From Ficedula albicollis (Eukaryota; Chordata; Aves; Passeriformes; Muscicapidae), in assembly GCF_000247815.1 (NCBI RefSeq), contig NC_021673.1:49350069-49414068 (forward strand): a DNA stretch of 64,000 nt, read 5' to 3'. Under the pieces are notes generated by a model. That model was not told the DNA's origin. It did no database searches and saw only the letters and a program-made list of their open reading frames with translations. A program made the translations under genes and the position numbers. Positions 1 through 13,357 of this stretch are shown piece by piece (the first letter of the stretch is position 1; the number at the start of each line of letters is the position of its first letter).

Positions 1-1822
1 GCTCTCTATAGCCAAGTAAAGACTACAGTGGCCCTGTTTCTAGTCTGGCATGTTCCTTTCAGAAATTTCACACATCTCTTCAGTACTCCTGCTACAAGGC
101 AACACTGTAGTTGTACTGTTTCCAATTCTAGATGCTTGCTGACGCCTAAGAATTGTTTCCATTTAGGAGGAAGAAAGACCTGCCCTATGCTTGGAAAAGC
201 TGTCCAGCTGCCTGTAAAAGTCACATTAAATTGTTGGCACATGGATAACGGTATTGTTTTGCACTTGTGACATCCTAAGTTGTTCTGAAGGAGCAAAACA
301 GCCAACTTTGGCTGGAGACAAGAAGGAAAGAGGGACAGATTCTTCTTTTTCTTATCTATTTCAGCACTTTTGCTTTTTGCTGTTTGCTCTGCTACTTGGT
401 TTGCATTACCACAGAAGGAACATCTTACACCAAATGAAACTCAATTCAGAGAATACACTTTTACTTTATTTTCTGTAAAGAATCAAGCCATGAATGCATA
501 GAAAACAGGAGGAGAGAAGCAACTCAGTAAGCCTTTTTCTGTTTTGGACTCTCAGTATCTTCTCCCAGCAAGTCCTGAGCCAAGTAATATTTACAATAGT
601 ATACAAAGAACAATGTGCTGTTTACAGAAACAATCTGTGTGTCAGAAGCACTGCACTACCCCACTTCTCTTAATGGCAATCCAGATGTGTTTTGATGAAT
701 TGCAGACAGAGCTGTCAGTTATCCACAGGGCCCACAACAGTGACAGTGAGCACAAAGAGCAATTCTGCACTGCTCACACATTAAACCAAGTGCCCCTTGG
801 ATGCCTCAGTTTTCAGGCATCCATGGATCGCTTGTGCAGCAGGAAAAGAGTGTGTCCAGACTGTGTCCAAAATTGCCAGATTTCTGTCACCTTTTTAGGA
901 GCCCTGACATTTAGGAATTATTATTGGTGCAGCAGCTCCTTCAAGTGTTAGTTAATGCTTCACTGGGATATAACATTTTCATATCAGGGACCTGCAGAAA
1001 TGTAACAGCATAGATAACTGGAACCTCAGTCTAGGAAAGGCTGCCTTAGTCTCATTTACTCTTCGGACCTTGGACATAACATCTTTTATCATAAACACAA
1101 ACACAAGGTATAAAGCTATCTTGTGTGTTTAAAAAGACATATCACACTGAACACAGATGTAAAACATTTGCTGGGCAATTTACATGTCAAGTAATGTGTA
1201 GTCATAACCACCTTGCTAAGTATGAAGTTTGGCCAGAAATAATATGCTTGTCTACCTTGAAAAATAACTCATGCAAGTTCCACAGAGAACAAAATTGCAT
1301 TAAAAAGGAATCCTATTCCCACACTTGACATTCTGGATGTGGGGAATAAAAAGGGGGTCCTTCTTGGGAAGAGACAGGAATCAACAGGAGGTCAAATTTG
1401 TGTTAATTTGCTATTTTCTGTGTATTAAGCACCACATGCAAAAATTTGGTTGATAAAATATTGCAAGCTCAGTGAAATACTACATCTTTTCCAGAAAGAA
1501 GCAACTTGATTTGCTTTGCACTTTCACAAGAAAACCTGTCACATGGGTGTGTCACAGTAAGGATAAAATTATTTCTTCAGCAAAATACCTGTAGCCTTAA
1601 AATCTGCATAATCCTCTTGGGACATATATAGCCACATAGAAAAGAAGAGACTGGGCGCCTAACTTCCTAACAATTCCAAGGGAAATTTGGAAACTGACTG
1701 TGAATTTACACATTCATGCTCTCTGAAACAGGAGCTAAATATATAAACTGAGAGTAGATGATAAACCCGCAGCAAACTAAGTTATATCATCTGAGTTCTC
1801 TTCCTGGTTCAGCATCACTTAA

Positions 1823-2630
<808 letters not shown>

Positions 2631-2683
2631 TTATTATTATTATTATTATTACTACTACTACTACTACTACTACTACTATAATA
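2631..2683. repeat. TTA/CTA trinucleotide microsatellite
   Basis: About seven TTA units change into about nine CTA units and end in TATAATAA. The repeat directly abuts the poly-C run. The compound trinucleotide structure suggests ordinary microsatellite slippage. Confidence 0.95.
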
Positions 2684-3139
2684 AAAGCTGCACCAGAGAG
2701 AAGAACACATAGGGAAAAAACAGTGAAAGAAACAGATCTTATTTTCATTATGCATGTTCATTAGTTATTTGCCTGCACTATCCTGTTGTACAGAAAAATC
2801 TGTTCAAGTTGTGGTCTCTGTTTAATGCATAGTAAAATTTTAGAGGGTGCATATAATTTTAAAGTAAGGATCTAGAGCTGCACATGACTACAGAAAAAAC
2901 AACGGACAGTTGTGACACACAGACACATACTTTTCTGACTGCCACCCTGTTTTTCTGCACATTATCTTTTTGGACGTAAACAATTTGTCAACATTAAGGC
3001 TCTGTATCATACACTTATGAAACAACAATTATATAAATAATTTTTAAAGATTTTTTTAAAATATCTCAAACAATACTACAAACTTTATTACTCTTCTTGT
3101 AGGAGCTAATGGAAGTACCAAATTTGCATAGTGCATTTT

Positions 3140-3568
3140 TGTCATGGTTCAGGAATGGTATTTACCAGTTCAGTGCTCCCACCAAAACACCCCAAGCAAT
3201 TTGTCACTCGCTCACTCCCCCTTACTTCCTATGACAGGTCTAAGGAGAACTGGAGGCACTAAAGGTAAATATCATGGGTCGAGATAAGAACAGTTTACTA
3301 GAAACAGCAATAAAGAAAGAAAAAGAACAGTAACTGCAACACTATCCATAACAGAGAGCACGAGAGAGGTGAACAATTCACACGCGAATGCTCACGACGT
3401 GGAAACTGGGAATACCTGAACCACGGCCGCACTACCCCAATCCAGAAGGGTTCCCTCCCTCCGTCCCCAGAATATGATGTGAAGTGGTACAGAATAACCT
3501 CTGGGTCCTAGCCATGCCCACTCCTAGGTACTGCAAAAATTTACCCTGTCTTGGCCAGAACCTGGACA
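3140..3568 (-). mobile_element. Solo LTR of an endogenous retrovirus (429 bp)
   Basis: The segment begins TGTCATGG and ends CTGGACA, giving TGTC/GACA termini. It is flanked by matching ATTTT on both sides (3135-3139 and 3569-3573), consistent with a 5-bp target duplication, although this word is low-complexity. Internally it has features of a widespread avian LTR type read in antisense: a CTCGCTCACTCCCCC stretch, a GGTCGAGATAAGAACAG stretch and a terminal ACCCTGTCTTGGCCAGAAC stretch. The LTR therefore probably lies on the minus strand. No gag, pol or env sequence adjoins it. Family assignment is from memory of bird repeats and is approximate. Confidence 0.75.
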
Positions 3569-4285
3569 ATTTTGATAACCAATCATTGTAACTTTTTCTA
3601 ATTTGGAAACCAAATCCTTTAGGCAACTATGGAATCTGGAAATGAACTATATATTATCATAAGTGAGAAAAAGGTCTTGAGAGAACTTTGCATATAGTAA
3701 GGAAGTTTTTCCAAATGATGCAATTTTCCCTTAAAATAAGAAACAAAGTTCTCCTTGAAAGCATCAATCTTGCTGCAGTTGGAATAGCATTTTTTAGGCA
3801 CTCAAAGGATGGGAAAGAGTCTGCATCCAACAGTTATTTATTAGATACAGTCAGGCGTTCTCCTTGAGTTCTCCTTCAGCTTCTATATTTTTAAGCTAAA
3901 AAACTACTCAAGAAAAAATTCAGACTAATTCAACCCCATTGAAGTTTAGTTTTCATTTAACATCAAAGACAGCTTCAAAAGACAGAAGCACTTGATTGCA
4001 AGTTCCCCCTCAGCAGAAACTTATCAGGTCCCTTATCCATCCTGTCAGTCACTTGAGCAAGCCCATCAAGGACCTCAAGTGGCCTGTCAAAAGCCAACAT
4101 CAGAGAAGCAAGTGAGGATGAAATTGTAGATTGCTGCCACAGAAATGAGAGATGGTCCAAAGGTGCTCTGCTAGGTTTGTCCCACGTCCACACTGCACCA
4201 CTGAGGGCTCTACCTTTTTGGGTCCCATCTGCATGCAGGTCAGAACACTCTTGAGCCTCTTTCCTCAATGTCTGTCATTCTCTGT

Positions 4286-4605
4286 CCTTATCTTTCTCTT
4301 CTAACTCTCCTATCATTCTCTTTGGTCCCTTTCTTGCTCAATAGTTTCACTTCTGGTTTTACTTGCCACTTTTGGTTTTCATAGGTAGTTTGTGAAAATG
4401 CTTTTGTTTGTGTCTTTTGGTTATGTTTGTGAAAATGCTTTTGTTTGTGTCTTTTGTTTTTTTTAGCCTTATCTTTCTCTTCTAACTCTCCTATCATTCT
4501 CTTTGGTCCCTTTCTTGCTCAATAGTTTCACTTCTGGTTTTACTTGCCACTTTTGGTTTTCATAGGTAGTTTGTGAAAATGCTTTTGTTTGTGTCTTTTG
4601 GTTAT
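4286..4605. repeat. Direct tandem duplication, 139-bp copies at 181-bp offset
   Basis: The 139 bp at 4286-4424 recur at 4467-4605, apparently without mismatch. Both copies start CCTTATCTTTCTC and end CTTTTGGTTAT. Inside, the shorter segment GTTTGTGAAAATGC...GTGTCTTTTG occurs a third time between the copies (from about 4424). This indicates a nested, recent duplication or slippage event in pyrimidine-rich intronic sequence. Confidence 0.93.
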
Positions 4606-6048
4606 TTTAGTTTTGTTTTGTTTTATTTGTTTTGTTTAAATTGGGTCATTATCCAGGGAAGCCTACAGAAGTGCCTGACAGAAGAGATGAGCCATTAAAA
4701 AGGAGAGCACAATTTCTTCTATCGTTATAATACAATCAGCAGGACAAAATTTGGACAAAGACATTTGTTTTGAGCCTATAACAAAGTAAATGCTCTAAAC
4801 TAACTTAAGCAAGTTTCTTCATATGCTCCATAGTAGGCTCCCCTAGAAAGTAAGGTGTTCTGAACTTGATTTTGTGTCTCCCACAGTCAGTTAAAATCAA
4901 TAGTAGAATTTTCTTTGCCATTTGAAGATAACAACAATCATAATCACATAAACCTATCTAGACAGCGAGATTGGAAAAAAAAAATTAAAAACCAGACTAA
5001 AGTTCAGATCAGTTGCACTATTTTTTTCTTATGAGCAAAACTGAGATTTAGTATCTAAAGTATCTAATGCTTTTTTTCATAGTTGATCCTTCTTTCACTT
5101 TTGGCAACAAAAGTAAATTTCTGCTTTCCTTCAATGGTAGCAATTTTCTAACTAAATTTAAAGACCTTGCTCTTACACACTTTGTTAAAATGAAGGTTTC
5201 TTTGCCACAAGTTATAATAATTTAAATACTACTTCTGATATAATTTTAGTGAAGTAACTGATACCTTTTGAAGCTGTACAAATCCATTTTAAATTAAGAT
5301 AAATTAAATCAGGTTTGAAAATTCTTTGTAAGAAGAATTACGTGGCTTTGGGGTTTTTCTTCCCCAGTAACTGAAAAGGCTTAAATCAATAACAAAAACT
5401 TTTTCTGAAGTCTTCTAAATCTCTGTACCTAAAGAGTACTACCGTGGTTCTGCCGCTTTCCTACATCTTCAAAATGTAAGAAAAGAAGGATATGTTGCAA
5501 ATCGTGGACAGATCTGTTTCAAACCACATACCTCAACTGCAAGATTCAGAGGGGCAAAGTTCAGCTTGATTAACTCAGTAGATATCGTCCTAATTTCAAA
5601 CAGTAAACTAACTCATTTCTCTTCTTTCAATATCCCAGAGAACACATTTCAGTGCTGGGGTTTTTTCCTAGAAATATGGCATCACTCATTTTAGTTTACG
5701 TTACATCAAAATACTTTTTTTTTTTTCTTTAACTGTATTTTATCTGCGCAGAGAGGTTACGATGTAATTGAATAAGCAATTTCTCATGTAACAAGCCTAG
5801 TACTGATTTGATCCCAATTCACTCCAACTGATTTCCACCGAAGTTGAACCAGATTCTGCAGCTACAAACATTTATAGTTTGAAACAGCACTTTAATCCCA
5901 TTTTCATGTACCTTTTTTGACCAATGACCTAAATAAAGTACCTGGGGCTACTTTAAAGGAAAAAGGAAGGGAAAAAAAAAACCCAAATCACAACTCACCT
6001 CAAATATTTAAACTGATACAGAACAGATAGCATTGATTACAGATTTAC

Positions 6049-6148
6049 CTTTTTAATGAATGCCACAGAGAATGTATCCCACGATACAATCCCATGATCC
6101 ATCAGCTCAACAAATGCAGTCAGTGTAAAGGACAACATATCTCCAAAG
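6049..6148 (-). CDS. ELMO1: ELMO1 coding exon (seventh coding exon, 100 nt)
   Basis: A 100-nt minus-strand exon with acceptor CTCTTGCAG and donor GTAAAT. The first base completes the Cys codon split from the micro-exon. Then come 33 codons reading [19 protein letters not shown] followed by [14 protein letters not shown], ending in phase 0. It is essentially identical to mammalian ELMO1 at about residues 151-183, in the ARM-like helical region. ELMO2 reads SEMLAFTLTAFLELMDHG here and then WDMVSITFIKQ, so it fits less well. The next exon (in mammals beginning IASFVNKSAID) was not seen between 1 and 6048 and must lie outside the window. Confidence 0.97.
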
Positions 6149-8110
6149 CTGCAAGAGACAGGAGTCATGACAACATTTACCAGTAATGCACCAGGGCAAT
6201 GACTCAGGGAATAAAGCAGCAGGAAGCTTTCAGAAAGGCAGGAAAATGAAGCCAATTAAGGACTAAGAGGTAATAGAAGAGCAAGAGAGGCCACACTTTA
6301 GGCAGTCTCCAAAACAACTTAGCATGGATAACAAGAATAGCCAACTGGAGGAAACCAGTTGTAAGAGAAGAAATAATCCTCAGGAGAACACTGCATGCAA
6401 TGCTCAAGAAAATATCAGTCAGTCCAAATTAAACTTCTCTCATAAATTCAGAGATTTAGATCTAACAGAGGAAAGAAGAGAACTTTTTCCTTAGCACTTA
6501 TGAAATCCTCCTAATTGAAGGCCACAGAGAGGTGTCACATTTTGGTACCTCTCCATTCAGCAAATTGGTGAGAAGTTATAGCATTGTTTACTCCTTCTCT
6601 TACAAGGAAGCAAATATATTTTAAAAATGCACCAGAAGAGATTATGTATCTTGAGCAGCAACTTTCTAACAGTTAATGCCTTGATTTCTTTCTTTCTTTT
6701 TTTCTGAAGGTGCATCTCTTTTACTTTATCTCTGAACAATCAAATTTCAAAGTGTGCAGCTCAAATTATTTAGGTTTTGGAGGCCACTACCCCACATTTT
6801 ACACCTGTAAATTTGAAATTCAACACATCTTATTATGAACTCAAGTAAATTCAAAATGAGTTTAAACTCATCAGGGATAATGTGACTAGATGCACAGGAA
6901 TTTTTCATGTTAAACCACAACTTTTAAAGACTAGCTTCATTTCTATACATAGTCAGGGCACCGAACAGCTAGCAGCCACAATGATTTCAGTGAAGCCCTT
7001 CCGTGTGGTAACTACTCAGTGCAAACAGCAGTGCAGAGATCCTGAAAGGGAGCAGTGAATTACTTTTCAGGGCATGTCAAACTGCCTGCAAGGTACTCTG
7101 CCAGTAAGCCATTAAAAAGCAAAATCATGCAATCAAACAGCATGAATAGTCTCAGTGATTTTAATACAGTAGCTTACACCTAATAAAAAGATAGAATTAA
7201 AAAATCCCTCTGTCACACTGGAACTGCAAACCTTAGTATGTTGAGGACCTGAGTCCAATAGTACAGCCATAGTTAATCAATGTCATTAATTGGTGTTCCT
7301 TAATCTGTGGTTTATCCTACTATCCTGTACGAACCAAACAGAAAAAAAGTAAACATCCACTCAGATAGAAGACATTTACAGCAGTACAGAGGAATAAGGC
7401 ATACAAATCAGATTCAATGCAGCAACTCCAGTAGCTGGATTTAGTTTAATCTGCCATTTAGGGAAATCTGATGGCAAGAAGCAGCCTTTAATCACCTCTT
7501 TGTTTAAGAAAGGACATTTTGCCAGAACTGAGATTTCCTCCACCAAAACTACCCTTGCCATTCCTGACATTTTGTGAGTAAAGCCCAAAAAACACCAAAA
7601 CATCTTTTCATTTAGTAAATACAGGTACGCACAGTGGCTTTGATTACTTACGACAAAATGAAAAACCTACAGGAAAAACCAAACAAGGAAAATAACTTCT
7701 CTAAAAATCCACTGTAATTTCACAGGGAATACTTTGTTCAGCAAACAAATGGTCTAGAAGTTCTGGGTTTTGTTTTGGGGGGGCAGAGGATGCTCTTTTG
7801 CCTTTTGTTGTTGTTGTTGCTGTTGTAGTTGGTTTGCTTGTTTGGAGTTTCTTTAATATTGCAAATCATTTAAGATCTACATTAGATTTAAAGTGTCATC
7901 ATTAGCATTCCAAATAACCAAGGATTTCATATTAAGATGACAGTAAAACTCTGAAGGAAATTTAATCAGCTCCAGTCCTGTCACGTTCCCCAATTCATTC
8001 CTTTTGCATAATATTTATGAACCCACAAATAAAACAGCAATCCTAGGAAGGGCTTTGTTCTAAAAGCTTGCACCAAATCCTAATGCATGTTCACAATACT
8101 TCTACAAATA

Positions 8111-9043
<933 letters not shown>

Positions 9044-10123
9044 TTTCAAATATTTTTTAATTTAAAAAGTAGCCCATATAGGTTGAAAAGTAGATAAGAA
9101 TCTCTCCCAGCATTAAACCAAGCACATAATCTGGCAGAGATAAATTTTCTCATCTATTGTTTTAAAATTTAGTCAATTAACCTGTATTTAGTATATGAAT
9201 GCTCTTCTATAAACAAATTGTACATGGAAGCTAATCCACATCAACAAAAGGTATAGTTTAGAGGGCTTACTAAAACTACATTAAACTTGTGCATTCAACT
9301 TCAGAACAGCAGTGGCTAGAATGCAAAGGGATTAAACTAACCTGGAATCACCAGTCTCATTAAGTCTTCTAATCAAAACTATTGAGCAATCCTACCAGAT
9401 TAATACTGATTAATCCATGCTCCTCCACAGCTCTGGGGAATAAACTAGGCTAATGGATCTGACAATTCTGGTTTGAATGTATAAACCTAATTTCAGTGGA
9501 TCTGACAGTGACACAACCATTTGGGATGCAGAAGGTGAAAGCACTTTTCAACCTAAAATGATTAGACACCTCATATATCACTCCAGTGGCTCTGCTTCAA
9601 ATAATAAATGACTGAAGAGGTGCAACACTGGGACTAATCAAGCAGCAAGAAATACTTCAGCTCTATTACTATGCAGCATCACACATACACACTATGCCCT
9701 TCTAATTATTATGCACCTACCCACACATGTATACATCAAGCACCATTGCAAAAGTCAAAAGCTAGGCTTAAGGGATAAGCACTAGGAGTAACACAGCTAA
9801 AGATGAAAGCAATCTGCAGGGTAACTAGGGCAAGATCAGGATTAAAGCATCTGCAGGGGGAGAGGAAGGGTGCTGATTCATTGTTAAGTGGTTAAACACA
9901 AGCAGATAAGTAGAAACAGACTTTCAAGTAATTAGTTTCAAAACAGACACACACAGACGCACACTATTAAGAGCAGCAGACAGAATAGAGACTAGAAATT
10001 TCAAGGGAATCAAAACTAGTTTATAAAATTAGCAATTTAAAAAAAAAAAGCGTGGTAGGTGTGGAGAGCTAGGCTGAAAGGATAGTGCAGGACGGAATCT
10101 CCCCCAATGACTCGCAGCTGTAC

Positions 10124-10202
10124 TGATTGCCAAGGACTGGAAACATCTGTGTCTGGTCAATCGTGATTGCCAAGGACTGGAAACATCTGTGTCTGGCCAA
10201 TC
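10124..10202 (+). repeat. Duplicated 40-bp module in LTR U3 region
   Basis: Two direct copies, about 39-40 bp each, start at 10124 and 10164. Both contain TGATTGCCAAGGACTGG and AACATCTGTGTCTGG. They differ at the end, where the first has GTCAATC and the second GCCAATC, so only the second keeps a canonical CCAAT box. Tandem enhancer-like repeats upstream of the TATA box are typical of retroviral U3 regions. Confidence 0.93.
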
Positions 10203-10219
10203 AGTTTGGGGGATATAAA
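10197..10219 (+). promoter_or_regulatory. LTR promoter: CCAAT box and TATA box
   Basis: CCAAT at 10197-10201 is followed by TATAAA at 10214-10219 within GGGGGATATAAAGGAG. This is a core promoter layout of an LTR. Whether it is still active in the host cannot be told from sequence. Confidence 0.65.
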
Positions 10220-10364
10220 GGAGCGCGATAGCTGGCTAGCAGTTATAGACACTTACAGTTGGAGCTTAAGATCAAGAATCTGCTGGTTGTGCTATAAGTA
10301 CAGGGAAGTAAGGGACATGCAGTTGTGTGAAGGGGAGGATAAGGTAAGAAGGTATTCTGTGAGG

Positions 10365-10487
10365 GACAGACAGGGCCAGGCAGCTGGGCAAGGGACAGCT
10401 TGGGGTTAGCTAGCCATGCAGAAAGAAAGACAGACAGGGCCAGGCAGCTGGGCAAGGGACAGCTTGGGGTTAGCTAGCCATGCAGAA
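10365..10487 (+). repeat. Duplicated 64-bp segment in LTR
   Basis: The segment beginning GACAGACAGGGCCAGGCAGC and ending near GCTAGCCATGCAGAA occurs at 10365-10428 and again from 10429. The copies are nearly identical. The duplication lies downstream of the TATA box and lengthens the transcribed part of this solo LTR. Confidence 0.93.
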
Positions 10488-11065
10488 TGAAAGGAGGAGT
10501 CAGAGCTATGTGAAACTGCCTATAAGAAAAAGAATCAGTGCAGTGTGAAGCTTCCAATTAGAGGAGAAGTCAGAGCTATCACAGAGAGGTCCATAAAAGA
10601 AGTCAGAGTTGTGTGAGAAAGAGGTCTGTAAAAGAAGGCTTGTAGAATTTGCCATGGTGGTGATACCAGCCCTGTCTGTCTCAACTTAACTATGACAGGT
10701 AGGAGCTGTTTAATTCAAGGTCTCTGTAAGAGTTTTGATTGCACAAAAAGTCAAAAAAGTAGTGGGGCCTCTTCATAAAATCCTTTTAGAATAATCCATA
10801 GCACAAGGCATAACAGTTCTGTTACTATGAAACCCTTGCTGCTCTGGTTAAATTACTTAATAGTTTGAGGATAATTCCTAATGAAGGTGCTTTTTAATGC
10901 AGCAAGAAGAGAAAAATTATCAGAAAGATGCCCTGTGTAATTGTAATTTCTTATCTTATTAACACTGACATCCTGATAAACTTTGCTCTCAGGCAAGCTA
11001 CTTCTACAAGCCCTCCTGAATGCTGCCCTGGCTCTTGGATGCCTTACATTGGGACAAGTGATGAA

Positions 11066-11141
11066 ATTTCACTGTTCTTTGCTGACTCCCCTCTTCTAAC
11101 CCCCATTGTATTTCACTGTTCTTTGCTGACTCCCCTCTTCT
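11066..11141. repeat. Short direct duplication (32 bp, 44-bp offset)
   Basis: The stretch ATTTCACTGTTCTTTGCTGA and its continuation CTCCCCTCTTCT occur at 11066-11097 and 11110-11141, separated by 12 bp. Confidence 0.93.
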
Positions 11142-11861
11142 TAGAAGAGAGCTGGTCATGAAGCATCTCCTCACCCACAGCAGGTCTTGGCAAAAGCCTG
11201 TCAGGCAGCAGAAAGCTGGGGTTTGCAATACTATCAGCTGTCCCAGCCTGAGCCATTCCAGTGGATGGCTTTAATACAGTCTGCGGTTCCTCAACCTCTC
11301 TGACAAACCTGACTGAAGATTAAGGCAACAGCTGCTTTCTGCATCTCTAGGCTTTAGAGAAACACCTGGTCAAACCTGTTAACTTAAATTCCTAAGAATT
11401 TTCTGTATTTTTACCTTGGGAAACTGGGGGGGAAAAAAACCAAGCCAAACCATTCCACGCATTCTGATACTAGTTTTTCTTTCCTGAAAACAAAAATTAC
11501 AGGACTGTGCATGTGACCCTAATTACCACACCTGTCTATCACATACCTTCCTAGCATCCTTTCTACGTGCTGAACTGTCTTTTAGCTTGTGTGCTTATTT
11601 TGAAAGATGCCTAGAGCAGCTTGGATTACTTTTCAAAATAATTTAATGATAGTTTAGCACCCAAATCCCCTAGATGTCATTAAGAAAGAAATTTTAAAAA
11701 ATCTCAGTCTATGTTTTGAACACATAAAAAATGAATGTTTTATCCCTGTCATGGAAGGAAAAATACTTGGCTGCTCAAATGAGTATGTAAATCAAGATAA
11801 TTAGTCAAGCTCAACTGTCATCAGGTAACAAAGGAACACAAGCTTTTACCAAGCTAGATGG

Positions 11862-12001
11862 AGTGTCTCATGTTTTATATAAAAAAATACTTTCATGTAG
11901 TATTAGAATCTGGAAATTAATTGTTACTTGTAAGTGTCTCATGTTTTATATAAAAAAATACTTTTGTGTAGTATTAAAATCTGGAAATTAATTGTTACTT
12001 G
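11862..12001. repeat. Tandem duplication, 71-bp unit
   Basis: Two adjoining copies (11862-11932 and 11933-12001) start AGTGTCTCATG and end AATTGTTACTTGT. They differ by only a few substitutions, for example TTCATG versus TTTGTG. Confidence 0.93.
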
Positions 12002-12610
12002 TCTGCCACAACCAGCGTACAGCCACCAGCCCACTGCTAGAAGCCAAAGAATGTAAACCTTTACACAAACAACTTTTGTGGGTGAAACAGAACCAAAGCT
12101 GAGCTCTAATTTTGCAAGGGAAAGCAGCAAAGCAGCAAAAAAAATTTAATTGGGTAGGAGGTAACAGGAGAGTAGCAGCCTACTAGCAAATGCAGGAGTG
12201 GTAAACTAAGTCCCTTATCTGGCTCACAGCCTTATACTGGGCAGCTGAAAAGTCTGACATCTCCGAGGTCAACATGAAAGTGTAAGAACAGCTTTTTAAA
12301 TTGGAGCTGTCAAGGATAAATGGCCATAAATAAATTTAAACAGGGGAGTAGAATATATCTAATCATCTGAAGCCAAGAGCTCTGGAAAACCCATGCGGGC
12401 CAGAATTTAACTAAGTCTAAAAGGAAGACTGATGATGCAGCAGGATGCTTTGCCAGCAAGGTGTGAACTTTACATTGCTATGGCTCCTCTGCACTGCTTC
12501 TATATTGCCTTGTTTCTTCAAGCAACCTTTCCAAGGGTAGAACTAAGCCTCTGTCAAATCAAAGCAGGAACAATTCACGCCTACTTGGTACTACTGACAG
12601 GAATGTCACA

Positions 12611-12756
12611 TTTGTCTTTAAAAACAAGCAGTAGATCTGCTGGTAGATAAGGTTAGCACCAAGAGGTAAGAGAAACAATGGGAGGGATTCCATTGATTGA
12701 TGAATGGGGAAAGAGATTTGCCTTTACAAACAAACTGTAGGTTTGCTGGTAAATGA
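12611..12756 (+). repeat. Diverged 40-bp repeat at the start of an LTR
   Basis: The 40 bp at 12611-12650 and 12717-12756 align without gaps at about 80 percent. Both run from TTTG.CTTTA to TGCTGGTA. The second copy covers the presumed LTR start at 12736. The divergence suggests an old duplication, or one related LTR fragment beside another. Confidence 0.6.
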
Positions 12757-13075
12757 AACTGGATATCGAAGATTAAAAAAACAACGGGGGAAAACTATGA
12801 ATTCTATAAGAATTAAAAGGAAGGGTTATACATTAGAGGAGAAACTCAGGTGTTCCGGGAAGTCTGTGCCTCTCAAGTACCTCAGCCAATGGGGAAAGAG
12901 AGGGAAAAGCAGCCGGGAAATTAGGATAAAAAGGGAGGCTGTGTCCTCTAAAAATTTGAGAGATCCCAGGGGAATGGCCCATGGCCTCTCACTTTATTTG
13001 AATAAAGCAAAAAGGACTCCTCTGTCTCCTTTTTGGACATAAACCCCTGGTGTTTGTGGATTAATTTTCCTTACA
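12736..13075 (+). mobile_element. Solo LTR, ERVL-like (about 340 bp, edges uncertain)
   Basis: The proposed start is TGTAGGTTTGC and the proposed end TTTTCCTTACA. The element has a TATA-like GATAAAAAGG at 12925-12934 and a canonical AATAAA polyadenylation signal at 13001-13006, followed by AGCAAAAAGGACTCCTC. This is an ordered U3-R-U5 layout on the plus strand. The flanks (CAAAC before, CTAAG after) do not form a clean target duplication, so the ends may be eroded or misplaced. No internal retroviral sequence was recognised. The ERVL label rests on resemblance only. Confidence 0.65.
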
Positions 13076-13204
13076 CTAAGTACAGATGAAAATGATGGAA
13101 CAATCTGTGTAGTAGCTGCTCCTGTATTTCTAGATGATTACAGAAAATGCACATAACTGTTCCACAGCAATTGACAGAGATTTTTTTTTTCATTGCACTA
13201 GCTA

Positions 13205-13357
13205 AACACTACTGAAATATTTCTTTGTGGTACAGTTTCATTGAATCATTACAAGCCTTACTGATTTCAAATCCCTTGCATAACACTACTGAAATATTTC
13301 TTTGTGGTACAGTTTCACTGAATCATTAAAAGCCTTACTGATTTCAAATCCCTTGCA
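13205..13357. repeat. Tandem duplication, 77-bp unit
   Basis: Adjoining copies at 13205-13281 and 13282-13357 share AACACTACTGAAATATTTC through CAAATCCCTTGCAT. Only a couple of substitutions separate them, for example TTCATTG versus TTCACTG. Confidence 0.94.

Larger units (their letters stand above)
10060..10697 (+). mobile_element. Solo LTR with perfect 6-bp target duplication (638 bp)
   Basis: The element starts TGTGGAGAGC and ends ACTATGACA. It is flanked on both sides by GGTAGG (10054-10059 and 10698-10703), a perfect 6-bp target site duplication as is usual for betaretrovirus-like (ERVK-type) elements. A CCAAT box (10197-10201) lies 12 bp upstream of a TATAAA box (10214-10219), giving a plus-strand promoter layout. 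Two internal tandem duplications are present: one of about 40 bp just before the CCAAT box and one of about 64 bp downstream of the TATA box. No internal retroviral genes are present, so this is a solo LTR. The family is not identified with certainty. Confidence 0.87.

Noticed and set aside
4286..4605. CRISPR-like repeated units
   Set aside because: This is a vertebrate genome. The repeats are simple direct duplications without regular unique spacers.
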